DNA from: Chamaea fasciata
Lineage: Eukaryota; Chordata; Aves; Passeriformes; Sylviidae
DNA length: 64,000 nt
Direction: 5' to 3'
NCBI GenBank assembly: GCA_029207755.1
Contig: JARCOQ010000002.1
Location: 55,951,172-56,015,171 of the forward strand
Positions 1 through 13,860 of this stretch are shown here, one piece after another (position 1 is the first letter of the stretch; each line of letters starts with the position of its first letter). Made by a program: the position numbers and the translations under genes. The notes below the pieces were generated by a model that was not told the origin of the DNA, made no database searches, and saw only the letters and a list, made by a program, of their open reading frames with translations.

Positions 1-3000
1 AAGTTCTCCTGGAATTTGATTGGTGAAAATGACCCTGGATTGGCATTCTGTCCTTTCAGACAAAACTAACCATGCTGGGCCTGTAACTTCACACTTACGC
101 CAAGATTTAATAGTAGAACCAGGAGGCATCAAATAACAGGAAGAAAATTCTAAATAAACAAAAGAAAGTTATTCTTCACAAGCAGAATTCCTTGACAAAG
201 GATATTGTAGACAGAGAAAAAGTATATAGGTTCCAAGGAAGAGTGAAGAGAATGGTGAAATCCACTGAAGGTTAATAAACCTTGGTCCAGTCCAGAAAAC
301 TTAAAAAATTAGAAAGAATTAGAGGAAAATACCATTATTGCTCTTCTTCTCTAACAGTCCTCTCTAAATCTCCAGTTCTAGTCAGCACTGGAACTAGTAT
401 GCAGGGCTAGAAGGATATTTTATTTGACCTGCCACTTTTGTATTACATTGATGTTCTGAAATAACATACCAAGTTTATTTGGCTTTTTTCTTTTGCAGTT
501 TTGTTGTTGTGCTTGTTTGGGGTTTTTTTTTTCTTCTTCTTTTTGTTTTCCCCCATTGACAACCCAGTAGGCAAAAGCATAGCTTTTGATGTGAGTATGT
601 GGGTGTCAGAATTTCCACACTGTCTCACATGCAGGCTAGATATCTTCTTGCAGGTACATGGATGAGATTAAAGATCATACTTGGACCACAGCAAAAAAAA
701 TCAAATTTTACCAGGTCAGAACTGTGCCTTCCACTGTTTAACATGCATATCGGTGTTAAGATAAATGCCTTAGAATTTGAATAAAAGCCCACCAGAATCC
801 ACAAACTACACAGATGAAGTGCACTTAATCCTGTATCACCATGCCAAAAGGATGAAAAATTACAGCTCTCTTCACTTTGATCTGGTAGGAAATATATAAA
901 TTCTTTTTCTACAGCAAGAAATCCTTTTTCTGAAGCCAGGGCTGGTTGTGCTGCAGGAGGGGAGAAAAAAAAAAAAAAAAAAAAAAAAGAATGCAGGTTA
1001 ATGCAGCTTCCAAACCACTACAGTATACCACAAAGCCCTCAACTACTTTACACGCAGCCTTCACCTCAAGAGACTCTAACAATTTTCTTCTTGCTTCTAG
1101 GTGATGATTAATACACAGGCTCCAAATACACAAAGGGGTAATAAAACACCCTATACCATGGACACATATTGGATTGAGTTCATTATTTCTTGAAGGTGTT
1201 GAAAGCCCTCCCGGCAGCTCTTCCTGGGGAACAGCCCTTCTCTTTCTGAAATCCTAAGGTCTGCTTATGAAGGGACACACCTTATTAAAAAAAATTAAAA
1301 ACTAAAAGGAAACACCATTAGACAATTTCAATAGATGCTTAAAATCCCAGAAATAAAATACTTACTGAAAAATGGTGCTCATTTTCTCTGGACAGGGCCT
1401 GTGTTATCAGAGAGAAATGTCTCTTCAAAGATGGCCCAGTGGGAAAGTAGACAGTGAAAGGAGAAACAATAACCACTGGTAGCTGCACACAAGAGAGGCC
1501 TGATCTCATGCACCTGAGAACTAAACCACCAGGACCTCACATCTCTTTTCTTTTACTGCAAGCAAGCAGATGAACTGCCCTAGCGTAAAAGGGTGAGAAG
1601 GATGGGTCTCTTCTGAGCCACCTCTCTCGGCCATTGTTGCATAAATTATCACAGAAGCATCTCCCACTCTTGCTAAACCTTCTTTTCTAATCAGCTTTAC
1701 TAACCATGCAGGGGGCCTTAGAGTCCCGAGATCAAGCCCGACTTCACCTGCTGATAAAGAGCCATCTGTGGTCACAGTCAGTGAGTGCCAGTCCATGCAG
1801 GTCACAGACAGCAGTAGGCATAAGAGTTTCATCTCCTCAGCACCTCAGTAGCTGACCCTGCTTTAACAGTATCCACAATGTTGGCAACACTGGGAATTAT
1901 TACAAGTGAGAGATGGATCACTCAGTCAAAAGCATATCTCACAAATTCAGAATTGTAGAAGAGCTCCTTTTCCCCATGTCTGCATATCCCAGCATCATTG
2001 TCAAAGTTGATGAGCTCCAAGTTGGCAGTGTCTTGGAGTCCAGCTGGCAAAACACCGTTCTGATATGCCGAATTCAGTGCAAACAAAAGGACAGCTTGTG
2101 TGGGTTTCACTTAACTGTAGATATCTGCCTGTGTAGTCATCTAGGGAGACTCATACTACTCTCTTTCCCTAAACTCTGGAAAATAATCACCATGTTTAGG
2201 GAGCAATTTCTCTAACCACAGACAGCTATGCTAGGGTAAAGTGAATCACACCCAGAAATTCCCATTTCTCTGCAAAGGCTACAAAGAGAGTGGAGGGCAG
2301 ACAGTTTAGATCTCAACAGATACCTGTATGAAGGAAAATAATATCATCATCTGTGTCCTTAAGAGCTTGTGTTCAAAAGGGAAACAATTTACTGGCACAA
2401 ATAATGCCCACAAGATATTTTCCAAGGATTCCTGTTTAAAGTGTCCATTCAATCAAATAATATCAAGTAATCCTACTGAGCTAAGGGTAAAGAGACAGGT
2501 AAAAAAACAATGTCAGACACTCTGAGGAAAAAGACAGCCTCTTTCGCCCCCTTAGGTGATTGGATAATATGAATATCCACTGCTCAGACCAACAGGAAGA
2601 GAGCTGTGGAGGTTAATCAGTCATCCTGCTCCAGCTGAGACACTGAAGTGCTGGGCAAAGTGCATTTCAGCCTGGTGGATAGACTGTGGAGAAGTCATGA
2701 AAACTGCTGAGCCCTGAGTATCACCAGCAAGGCACAAGCCTTCGACATGAGGCAGGAGTCAAATACTTTGTCCTTATAAATCCATGCCTAGGAAGACACC
2801 AAACTGACCCCTTTTGTAAAGCCACAAGGCCATTGCTGTGAGCAAAGGCAGCTTTTTGATCTCTCCTGAGCAGTCTAATGAGCCTGAGGTTTTTGCAGGG
2901 ACAAACTACTTTTTATTCCAAACATCACAGAGGATACCTGCCATCCAACACTCCCATCTCAGCCTGAATCACTACCTGTGTTTTTTCTTTGATACCTATT

Positions 3001-3759
3001 TTCCTCTAAACTCACCACTTGCGTGTTTAACAAGTAATATAAATCACCTTGAGGACACAGCTGTTCTGCTTCCCCTGTTTAAAGTATCCCATATTGAACA
3101 GAAAACTTTGTTCATCTATAAAACAAAGGAAGGTGATCACCAAGATCAGCCTTTGAGTGAAAGGAAGATGTTCTCATTATTTCAGACCTATGTTTCTGTA
3201 ATCAGCAGCTCACACTGCAGATGAGGGAAAGCAGCCCCAAGACTGATAGCAGAAACACTCAGGTTCAGACTGTGTGCTTATAGATTCAGGCAAAATATTC
3301 TTGTTAGTGTATAATTAGTCAGCTCTGTATGCACACTAATGGCAGCTGCAAAAGTGTGTGCTGCTTTGAGTTTCAGGAGCCTTCACCACAGGAAACAATA
3401 TTTTATTATAATGTAGACTTCTGTATTATTTGCAAAAGTCCTCAGTGCAGGAAAGATATTTTCATCACTCACTGTTACATCTAAGCAAAAGAGATGGTAG
3501 AAAGAATTTAGGAATAAATATTTTAATAAATGAACCAAAGAATTATTAATTCTCTGCTTCTCATGCAGAATATAACATATATATAATTTCCAGGAGGAGA
3601 TGATGTATGGTGCAGCTCAGTGAGAAATTTTTGTCCTTAGATTGAAGCAGACACTCAAAGCATGTGGGACCAAATGGACCACTCAGGCTGGACAACACAT
3701 TGGGGTCTCCAGAAAAAGTGTGGGGAGAGAGAAAAGATGAGGGAAGGCTCAGGCAGTAT
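1..3759. other. Gene-free stretch, left edge to first CR1
   Basis: AT-rich, with short open frames only (128 codons at most) and none with recognisable domains, splice support or codon bias. It contains a T-rich stretch near 523-545 and the A24 at 965-988. Confidence 0.7.
965..988. repeat. Poly(A) tract of 24 bases
   Basis: 24 consecutive A residues after GGAG. A simple homopolymer with no recognised element attached. Confidence 0.95.
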
Positions 3760-3943
3760 TTTCCTTCACTCAGGTTGCCCAGAGAAGTTGTGCGTGCCCC
3801 ATCCCTGGCAAAGTTCAAGGCCAGGTTGTAGAGAGCTCTGAACAGCCTGGTCTAGTGGGAGATGTTCCCCATCCATGGCAGCACGGTTGAAACAAGATGA
3901 TCTTTAAGGTCCTTTCTAACCCAGGCCATTCTACGATTCTATG
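3760..3943 (+). mobile_element. CR1 LINE fragment, 3' end
   Basis: The sequence runs from GTTGCCCAGAGAAGTTGTG through CATCCCTGGCAAAG and GATCTTTAAGGTCC to the CATTCTACGATTCTATG terminus. This is the standard sense-strand 3' end of avian CR1. It is 5'-truncated, as almost all CR1 copies are. The 5' limit is approximate. Confidence 0.85.
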
Positions 3944-5385
3944 ACTCTGAGTGGATTTCAGGCCAGACACTTTCAGCAAGCAGAGTGCTCAGCATTCAGG
4001 CCTCCTTTATTCTGTACCAAGAAAGCTCTATAAGATCTTCTGCTCTCAAGGGCTACTTTTTCCTTTCACATGGGAAAACATATCTAAAGCCTACCACTAC
4101 TTACAAAGCTTTCTCTATTCCATCCATTGTATTCAATGGATTGAGTTAGAATTGTAGAAGTCTGGGAGGAGGTGTGGGAGAGGAATACTTTTTCTTGTGT
4201 TTAGTTATGAGAAAGCAGCTGGTGCCGCTAGAAAGAGCCAGCTTGTTCCTTTTTATTCCAGTCCATTCTTTGATTTATTGAGGGAGGAGATTTTTGTCTG
4301 GTTTTTTTTGTCATTTTGTTTTGGGGCATTTTGGAGGGGTTTTTTTTCACATTACTTTGTAGCATGGTTCCAGGGCTGAAAATATCATGTAAGCTAAGTT
4401 ACAAGACTAGAAGTTAAACTAATACAAAGTGACAATCAAGAAAGCCTCTTTTCAGGTCTTCCAAATTAAAATGGGATGTTGTCAACACAACATGAAATGG
4501 GAAGAGACTATTTCAGTGCAGCTTTTCTGCAGATTCTTAGCAATTGAAAGCATAAGCCAGATACAGATTTGACATGAATGAATACATCCCAAAATACATA
4601 ACAAAAATAAACATTTGGGATTCTGCAGATTCACGCAAAGGACGATGGCTGATTAAAAAAGTCCTCTCACTGACATAGATGTGTTTTCACTGTCTGTTCA
4701 AAGTTGAAGTGTGTTGGTCAACCCAGCTGTCTCAGGACAAGGAGTGGGAATCAGATGTGTGGCCTAGAATAGTACTTGCAGATGAGGTGAGGAGTAATGT
4801 GAGGAAAAGTCTGCTGCATGCACATACTGCATCAGCTCATCAAGGTCTGTGCTTTGGGCTTTGGAGAAAGATAAAAAAAGTGAAACCACAAATGGAAAAA
4901 TGGATCTCTGGAGTTTTTCTAAAAGGCTGTGTTAGGCCTTTCACTGTGTAATTTTGTTTTATGCTACAGACAAAATAATGAGTCATCTTTAAAAGCTGCT
5001 AATTGATTGGGCTGGGGCCATGTGACCCATCAGCTTCCTTTCAATCTATTTCATAGAGAGCAAACAGAGAAAAGAGAAATAGAAGTAACAGGACAATCCA
5101 GAGATACCCTATTTAAACAGTCACCTTATAATGCCCTTTTCTTTAATGTTCCATTTTTGTACTACACGTTCAGAAGACTTCAGTATTCCTTTAAAGAGAG
5201 TTGTTCAGTTCAGAAGAAGAGACCAGTCTAGGCAGTTAAACTGAATAAAAACAACACAGAGTGGATAAAGTACAGTTCAGCCCAACTTGCCATAGGATTT
5301 AGTTGCCCCTAGCCAATTTTTTTCATTTAGACTGAAATTTCCCTTTCTGTGTATCTGCTTTAGGCCAAGATTTTTTGTTTATCTG

Positions 5386-5401
5386 TCTATCTATAGATAG
5401 A
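5386..5401. repeat. Palindromic TCTA/TAGA cluster
   Basis: TCTATCTATAGATAGA is a 16-bp perfect palindrome made of opposed tetranucleotide repeats. Confidence 0.85.
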
Positions 5402-8400
5402 TACACATACACTATTTATTTGAAAAAATATCACCAGTTTCTCAAAATGGGGCTAGGCAAAACACTAATTTCTTTGTGTGGTTCCCTTAGACACCTTTTG
5501 TGTCACTAGACTATAGGTGTTCAGATTTGACAGAAAGGCTTCATCTTGCTCAGGGACTTGCCCAGTGCTGTGACAAAAAATCATGTCTATATGGGCTAAG
5601 TTTTGAGGGTTTGATAAACTATCATGTGTGCAGGCTTAATAGAGGCTTGCAAGTGCTTTATGTGCCCTGGCTGTGCCCCTGTCCAGGGCTCAGAGAGACT
5701 TTTCCTGTAATTTCAGCCATAGCCAGAAACTGAAATGAAATTAGGTGGAGGCATTCTCTTGCCTCCTTCCTACCTGTGATGCCCTGGTACAGGAGGGGAG
5801 AATGCCAGCAACAATCTGGGTCCAGCCTGAAGGAAAGGAGCCTGGAACTCTGCTTGGAAGAAAAAACTTGGGGAAGTCAAAGAGAGAGTTACATCAGTTC
5901 AGCCAAAAAACAGGTTACAGAATGAAAACTAAGAGTGGATGCAAACAAAAAGGCTTCTGTAAAGTAAAAATTAAAATATTTCCACAGGCCCATTCCCATC
6001 TTTTCAAAAGCAAAACAAAACCAAAAAAAAAAAAAAAAACCAAACAAAAAACAAACCCCTCTTTTTTCCTTTTTTTTTTAAAATCTAAACAAGATTGAGA
6101 ATTAATGTGTCCTCTTTTTTTTTCCAAATCATGAATCCTCTTACATTAGGAGATGTAGCTTTTACTGTGTTGTAATCGATTTCTGCACAACATTTAGTGT
6201 TCCCACAGCTCTGCTGTTGTTCTCAAATCCCTCACAATCCCCTGAAGATGAGGAAATAATATTCCCACTCTATTAAAGACCAAGAAAGGGGGTAGAGAGG
6301 GAATTAAGTAAAAAAAAAAAAATATCCATTAGCCTGGGGATTTCTCATTTGTAACATCCTGTGGCCTGTCACTCCTCTACCTTCAAAGTGCAGCTGCTGA
6401 TATTCTCTTGCAGCTGTGGCTGCTCAGCTCTCTCTCAAATCAGAGCTGAGGTTGAAGACAGACTCCTAGAAAACAGGAAGGGCACAACAAAGCATCACTT
6501 CAGTGTCCTGCCTAGAGACATCAAGGAGGTGGAACCCTGCCTCATCCTCTGCAGGGAGAGCTGGAAACAGGCAATCTGTTTTGGGTGGCATCACCCTCGT
6601 TGCTGATGGCAGACACAGTATTTATAGTCTCACGAGGGCTCCTTGTTGAGGTGTTTCAGGGCTGGGAGGCAATAAGCACAGTTGGCCCTGTGATTAATTT
6701 CTCTGGCATGCCTGTGTGACATCTGGATTGGGAGCTGCCTTCCTGCTCCCTGTTTACATGCCCAGTGCTGGAGCGGTTCGAATGCATTGTGACCTAAACG
6801 TGCTTCCAGAGTCAAGGCTGATCTACTAATATATAAAGATAGATCTCCCTGAGATTCTGGGTGACACCTTTCAGGCAGATAAATTCATTACATTAGATTG
6901 CCTTGCAAAACCACCTCATCCACTAAACCACTAAAAGAAGAAATTCGAAACCATCAAATTAAGTGTGACAGCTCTGCTAACACAAGAACACGTTGTTATC
7001 TCAGGTGAATAAACTGGAAATCTAAACTATCAGCTGAGGAAAAAATTCGGAAAGGCATCCTGTCTCATGATATAACCCAACAGAAATGCTAACCTACCTT
7101 AGCTGTAAAATTAGGAGGAGCAAAACCAGAAACATGCAGCAGGATACAATGAAATAATTTTCTCTCTAAGGATGGACAAATTTAAATGTACGAAGTTATT
7201 TCATTGCTGGGTTAAAAAGTGTTTTACTTGCTTTATGGGAAATGTATTGATCCAAACACTGTTACAGCCTAACCTCTTCTTTGGAACATATTAGAAGTTC
7301 AGTGCAGAGTCTTGGGCTAAGAGGTAACTGGTGCAAACTCTGAATGCTTTACTTTTGTTTTGGCCTCTTGTATTGCTTTGAACAGAAGGGAAGAGCAAGT
7401 TTTCCTTCAAAATCCCTTCTACCATGCTGAGATTATTGGATTAGGTCCTCAGATTATTGGGATTTGAATAAACCATGTTTTGCTCAGAGTAAAAATGCAC
7501 AAATACAAATTCACCCTTTGATTTCAAAGCATCTTGGGAAATTGAGGAGGAATTAGAATCCCTTCACTGACCAGCCTGAGAATCAGTGATGCTGGTTCTG
7601 AGCTGAGAAGCAGTAGTCAATATTCCAGGGATCTCTACCTAATTTGAAGAAGGGCCAAGAGGCACCTAGAAACAAGCTTGAGAGCATTTGATTGTAAATG
7701 CAGGAATATGGAACTTCAGCAATGAAACCCCAAACCAAGCAGGTAACTCAGCAGAATTTTGAATTTCTTAAAGCCACCATACTTGGTCAACACACTCCAA
7801 AACATCCACTCGGGTTCAGAGACTGTCTCATAACTTTGGGTTGTGGCTTGAGTGAAACAGGGATGTGTTTCAGTCGAACAGCCCTATTTATAGTTTCCAG
7901 CAGACACCAGGCCAAACTCTGTGGTTTTGCATGGTTTCCATCCGAAAGACAGCAAAAGTTGGCCATTTCAGCCGATTTTTTGCTTTGGGTTTTGGTGCGG
8001 ATGAGAGAAAAGAGGGAGGAAGTTTCATTCAAAATTCGAAGCGATGAGAAAAGTAAGAGTCTACGAACCCCACAAGCCAAAACTACAGAAGGTTGACATA
8101 GAGCCCTGGGAACAGAAACCACGGTGATTTTCCCGTCTACCATGGTAAGCAGAGACTATGTGGTGAGTGATAGTGCTGTAGGAAAATGTCTGAGTGGAGC
8201 TCCACAGACAGGAGGTGGATTGAATGGACAAGAAACCAACTGATTGCAGCTGGATGGATCCTGTCCTCCTACATAAAGAACTTCTGATCTAAAATCAGCT
8301 GCTCACATGTTAGCAGCAAAACCTTTACAGCATGCACCTCTCAGCTGTGAAACCTCAAAGCACGCCAAGAGGAAGCCATGTGGCCTTCTCAATGGTTGGA

Positions 8401-8656
8401 AAAAAAATATGGGAAGCCTGGAGTACTGAGCCACTGACTCAGAGTGTAACTGTTAGGAAGTCACTCCACCTTCTTGTGCTTCAGTCATAGTAGTCCTAAA
8501 CAGCTTTAAAAAGCAGGAATCACTTAAAAAAACACCCACTCTGACTAACCCATTTGTTGAGTAACCATACATGTGATGTCTCTGGAAGCTTTCTTGGCAT
8601 ATGAAGTATCTTCCCAAAAAGATAATCACCCAAGATAGTTCAGGGTCATGATATTG

Positions 8657-8674
8657 TAAAGGGATCTCCCTTTA
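8657..8674. repeat. 8-bp perfect inverted repeat
   Basis: TAAAGGGA and TCCCTTTA separated by TC. Short and probably fortuitous. Confidence 0.6.
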
Positions 8675-9939
8675 AGGGAAACAAGAAAATGCCAACAGAA
8701 ACTATCAGTGGAATCAAAACTAGCCTACAAGTGTAGATGCCATCTTCCGAAAAGACATCTGGAATCACTCATTTTATAATTTTATATCAGAATCACTCAC
8801 AATCATTTTATTGCTACTCATTTGCACAGGATTGTTTTCTACATCATCATCATTTTCAAAGGGATGAAACAAAGTAGACCAGAATGAGAAACGACTGAAA
8901 TGTACTCTCTAAAATGAAGAAGACATCAAGGTATACATTTTTTCCTCTCTCACAACTGGATGGAAAACAAGTGAAGCTGAATCATATTATCATGCACTTA
9001 TCATACTTTCAGTAGTAAGAGTTACATAGCAATTTGGCACACATTAAAAAGACCTCAGTAAAACTTCAGTGAAAAAAGTTCAGTAAAGTGATGTTATTCA
9101 CACAGTATAATGGCATGAATAGAAAGCACATTAAAAGTGCCAAGCCTGTTCTCTTCCTCCTATCCCAGCATTATTCCCCCAAAGCTTTTACTCCATCTCC
9201 CAGATAATGCACAAAGAAACTGGGGTAGATACAAAAGCTGTACATATAACAGAAAATTAAATGCAGTCTGACAGCACCATGACCTTTTGCACTAGCTTTA
9301 GCTTAAGAGAAGCTCAGACACAAACCACACATTTAGTGAGCTAAGAAACAGCCAAGCTATGGATATCTGCTCTCGCATGACCTTTCTGATCCAGCCTGGT
9401 ATTACAAAGGCACTTGGTCATGCCAGAGTGCCAAACCTGCCCAGTACGACAGTTGCCAAAGAGTGTGAACAGATGCAGGCACATGCCCATGCCCTCTTTT
9501 TCCTTTCCAAGTAAAAAGGAACTTTGACTTGAGGCAGTGCTGAACAAAAGACTCTTTAGCTTATTAATACAAAATGTTGATTAGTCTTAAGGAAACTGGT
9601 TTTAGCCTTAATCAATGGATATAATTGTGGTTAACTCTATGGTTATCAATCAGAAAGATTATTCAGGGAAAAAAATAGTAAATCCTAATTTATTTCTGTA
9701 AGGATGAAAGTTGACAAAACACAGTAGACCGCATGCACCACTAGAACTACTCATTGTAGTTGAACATAGCTTGTCACACGCAACCCATCCTTATGTACAA
9801 GCAGAGTTCAAGAGTTCAGCTGGTAAAGGTGGAAATACACAAACCCCCCCCCCCCGAATCAGGTGAATAAGGACCTCTGGATGTCACTAGTATTATCCCT
9901 GATCATCCCATTCCCTGAAGAAAGCAAGTCTAGCACTGA

Positions 9940-10330
9940 AGTTGAGCCTTTCCAGATGAGTTTTGAGTATCTCCAAAGATGAAAATTGCACAACTTCTCT
10001 GGATAATTTTTTCCACCTCTGAAAAACCCTTGTGAACTTCTTTTCTCCTTATATGTAGCCAGAATTTCCCTTTCTGCAACCAATATCTGCTGCACTTTCC
10101 TTCTCTTTGTGTGTCTCTGAAAAGGGTCCAGCACTTCCTGGTTTTACAGTCCCTACTAGGTTGGTGTTAGGCCCCTGTAAAACCATCTCTTCTCAGGCTG
10201 CACATGCCAAGCTCCCTCAGGCTGTCCTTGCACATGGCATGCTTCAGTTCCCAGCCATCCTACTAGCTCCCTATTAGCACCCCTTTCTCAACAATCCTTC
10301 AGCCCTGCTGTGAGCAGTGGCCCAGCCACA
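9940..10330 (-). mobile_element. CR1 LINE fragment, antisense
   Basis: On the plus strand it reads as reverse CR1: a segment like ATCTCCAAAGATGAAAATTG, then CACAACTTCTCTGG, GAATTTCCCTTTCTGC, TCTTCTCAGGCTGCACATGC and AGCTCCCTCAGGCTGTCC. These match the order of CR1 sequence upstream of its 3' tail. It is diverged and its ends are approximate. Confidence 0.75.
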
Positions 10331-10339
10331 GTCAACACT

Positions 10340-10382
10340 GAATCATAGGAAGATTGCAACTGGAAGGGTCCTTCAGGTAGAG
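10340..10382 (-). mobile_element. CR1 LINE 3'-end remnant, antisense
   Basis: A short stretch beginning AATCATAGGAAGATTG and continuing AACTGGAAGGGTCCTTCAGG, the reverse of a CR1 3' terminus. It abuts the longer fragment on its left but is a separate 3' end. Confidence 0.6.
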
Positions 10383-13300
10383 GTGCTGATGGGGGTTCTG
10401 CCCTCTCCTCAACAGCAGCAGCATCCACCAATGTTGCTGCTGCTGCTATTTTTGATGGTATCAAACTAACAAAGTTTGGGAAACCCTGCTCTAGGGTGGA
10501 AAATTCTAAAATATGCCCAAATCCCAGAACTTCCTGCGACTGTTCAAAAACTCCCAGCCTTCATATGCATGCCTGAAGATGTAGGATTTCATATATAAAG
10601 GTTTTGGTGGCACGTGTATTACTCTGTAGGGGGCTATTTATAGCTCACTGATGCTCACGGCACTGACTCTTCATACTGCCCACAAGTCATGTAACCTGCC
10701 TGTTGCCCAGGATGGTGTTAGTGGAAGACACTGGTGGGTACACTGGTTATGCCTTGAGAAGTGGCCAAGAGGCAGCTGAACACAATAAGGAACATAACCT
10801 GGACCTTTGCCCTTCCCAAACTGTAGGGCTGTCTAGGCAGTGGTCTGGTCCCCAGAGTATTTGTACTTCCATTTACCTCAGCTCAGAGACAAAGCAGAAG
10901 AAAATTCCTGGTCATACACAAACTTGGGGTAGCAACTAACCAGACCTCTCTCCTGATACTAACAAAATGTCTAAACCAGAACTCGATGGGCAGGTTTAGG
11001 TGACTAACTCTCAATGTTTGCAGAGACTAAAAGGCTTGGAGGTCTCACCACCAGCAGTCTCCCACCCTACCAGGAGGGTCTCTGGGAACAGCTCACCCTC
11101 CGAGAGCCATGCTAAGGACTTGCACACCATCTCAAGCAGACTTACTGTCTTGTTTCCCCAACATTTTCATCTTGCCTTTACATCTTCCCCAGTCTGCAAG
11201 AAAACACGAAACTTTCTTCCCCTCTCCTTTGAACACCTGCCCCTCTGGACTCACCTTCTTCTCCCATTCCGTTCTTAGGAACAGCTGACCAGGCAAATGT
11301 TTACGTGGCGAGAGACAAGTAAGACATATCCCACAATAGTGCTTGTATCACATTGTGGTCCCAGAAATTCTGAAATAGTTTTGAATCACCCTTCTTTTTC
11401 CAGAGCATGGGCTCCCATGATCTTTTTTGCTGGCATTAATGCAGCTTTTATTTGCCTGAGGAGCACAAAGTGCATGGATATAGCAGAGAATAAAGGCCTA
11501 CATATTTATTTAGTAGATTAAAGATCTTATATTAGTTTAAAAGACACAAATATTAAGGAGAAAAATACTGCACAGCATATGTCTCAAGAATAGTCAGATT
11601 CCAATTACTGTAATTATATCTTTCAAAGGTAAGGTATGAAAATTATCACTTTAACAAGGGAACAAGGAAAGCAGAGGGAACCGTACCTTATTTCTCATCT
11701 TATCTTTGTCTCCCTGCCATTGTACTGAATTGCCATGATTACTTTTTGTTAAATTCTTTTCATTTTTCTCACTGTTCTCTTGAGGGTATAAGGCTAGGTG
11801 AACAAAGCAAGGTTATCAACCAAAAATTCAATTTCACAAACTCCTAAAGGGAAATATTTATGAAAATGCAGACTTCAGAAAGATCAGGTTCATGTCTAAC
11901 TTTCCTTTATGACTGTGAGCAGTGAATGAACAAAAGCAAATGCTTCAGTGTTGAGGTTCTTGCTGGATGGAGGCTGGGCTTAATTAAGGGCATAAAAACA
12001 CCTCCCACAGAAGGAAGTTAGCAAAACCTGCCTTCTTCTCCAGTTTTTTCCTCTTTCCTGCCTTCCTGAAACCTCCCCGTCTTCATTCTTTTCAGCAACT
12101 AGGGGTGGATCTAGGTCTCATTGAGCTATTGCTGCAACTGCCTCTCACAGCTAGAATGTTCCTGCTCTGGCTGCTGCTGAGCTCCCCACCAGCTCCTGCT
12201 TTCCTCCCAACAGGATGGCATCTCTAGGACCATGAGTTACACTTTGTGTAACCTCCCATTAAACTGTGTGTCTATCAGTAAAAGCAATACTTTTCTCTTT
12301 GAAAGAAGAAGGTATCATCTCAACATTGACGGCACAAAAATAACTCTGCATATATTTTTCCTGCAAACTCAACACAATACAAGTCCAGAAAACTCCAGCA
12401 AGTTTAACCCCATGATCACCGAGTCTATTTCATGTCCACTGGGCATGAGGCAGCCTCAGAGCACAGGAGTTGGGCACAAGCTGGTGACACATTCCCTGTG
12501 GCAAAGCCATCCAAAACACTGTTTTTCTAAGGGGACTCACAGGCAAACTTTCTGTCATTTTCTCTTTTGGTGTAAAGGCAGAGGGTTCAGAAGAAGAGGA
12601 AGCTAAGGGAAGAAGAGATGTAAGGAGAAATAATGATGAAAGGCAAAGAGAGGAAGGGGTGTGAGGGTTAAGGTCTCAGACATGAATGGGAAGGTAAGAG
12701 GAGGGGGCCACTCAGCAGAGCATTTCTAACAACATCCATTCTGCACAGATGGCATCTGGGTGGGTGTCCAGTGTCTGACAGTGCTCCACTTGGATATGCA
12801 AATGGACAAGGGAAGGAAGCTAGCCCCACAGGCTCAGTTATATCCTCGCTAGCAAATTTGTTTTGCTGTCACCACAGATGGACAGCTTGATGCAGGATAG
12901 AAGAAAGCAAATGATGACATCCTGTGACTTGGGGAGTACTTGGATAGGGAGGGCACAGATCAAGAGGTGATCTCTCAGCAAGAGACAGTAGGGCAGCTGT
13001 GGCAAGGTCTGTGACACCATGGGACAAACATGTCCCCAGTCCCTGCTTGGCCTGGATATGCCTGAATAAGGGAGGCCTGGACATCCAGTGTGCCTTGTCC
13101 CTCTTCTCTGCAGAGGATTTTTCCATCTGATGTTGCCTGCAAGAGGATTGAACTTAGAACAAACACAGAAAGAAAGTTGTTTTGTTGTAAGAAGCCTCCT
13201 GTGCTGTATTGTTCATATTTCTGTGCCTCTCGAGAAAACTCTGAAAAGGCTTGGTGAGGTGGCACAACTATATGGATCCAGCTTCCTAATGCAAATAATT

Positions 13301-13855
13301 CACAGAATTACAAGGAACAAAACAGAAGGAGAGCTATTAACATTGCTTTAAACTTTGATGGAATAATTCAATAACTGAATTTCAGCTCTTTTTGAAGTAG
13401 AAATTAGTAGCCATGAATGCTGTTTTTCAAGGTAACCCTCCTTAAATTAAACCAGACAGTACTGAACTCTCACTGGAACCTGTTAAATTAATGGTAGAAG
13501 TCTTTAGCAAAGCCTTCCCCCCCCCCCCCTTCTAAACCATGATAAATGAGGAATTAGTGTTTTTAAAACAAAAACAAAATTTAAAAATTCAGAGTGTTGA
13601 AACTCATACAGAACACTTAGCTTCTCCGCTAATGCCCGACAACTCCTACACACACCAGCTCAAGGTAATATGGGTCAGAAATGAAAAAAATGCTGACAGA
13701 ATCTCAGTTATAAACTATAGACATAATGTTTGTAAAAACAACTTGTCAAAAAAAACAAGTAATAGTATGCAGGTGATGGCTATAATTCCAAGCAGACAAG
13801 AATCAGATGAGAAATGAAGTGCATATTTTGAACAGCTCTTTGAATACCTTCAGTA
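10383..13855. other. Gene-free stretch left of the solo LTR
   Basis: No supported gene. It holds a short CAGCAGCAGCA/TGCTGCTGCTG inverted pair near 10413-10446, a purine-rich segment around 12587-12712 and the C13 run. Open frames here (up to 124 codons) show no similarity. Confidence 0.7.
13517..13529. repeat. Poly(C) run of 13
   Basis: An uninterrupted C13, about 330 bp left of the solo LTR. A second C-run of about 12 lies near 9844-9855. Confidence 0.9.
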
Positions 13856-13860
13856 CAGGT
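13856..13860. repeat. Target-site duplication CAGGT, left copy
   Basis: CAGGT directly abuts the LTR's 5' TG and is repeated exactly at 14401-14405 after the terminal CA. The two identical copies fix the insertion boundaries. Confidence 0.85.

Larger units (their letters stand above)
3944..9939. other. Gene-free stretch between CR1 fragments
   Basis: No supported gene. The longest open frames (132 codons plus, 118 codons minus, near 7700-8140) overlap on opposite strands and match nothing I know. The stretch holds an A-rich segment around 6021-6080 facing a T-run, the 5386 palindrome and the 8657 stem. Confidence 0.7.

Noticed and set aside
3561..3818. 85-codon minus-strand frame over CR1.
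   Set aside because: Antisense of the CR1 fragment. It does not match CR1 ORF2 protein or any other gene.
10413..10446. CAG/CTG triplet inverted pair that could look like an expandable repeat.
   Set aside because: Only three to four units on each side, in the remains of degraded CR1 sequence. Not an expansion.
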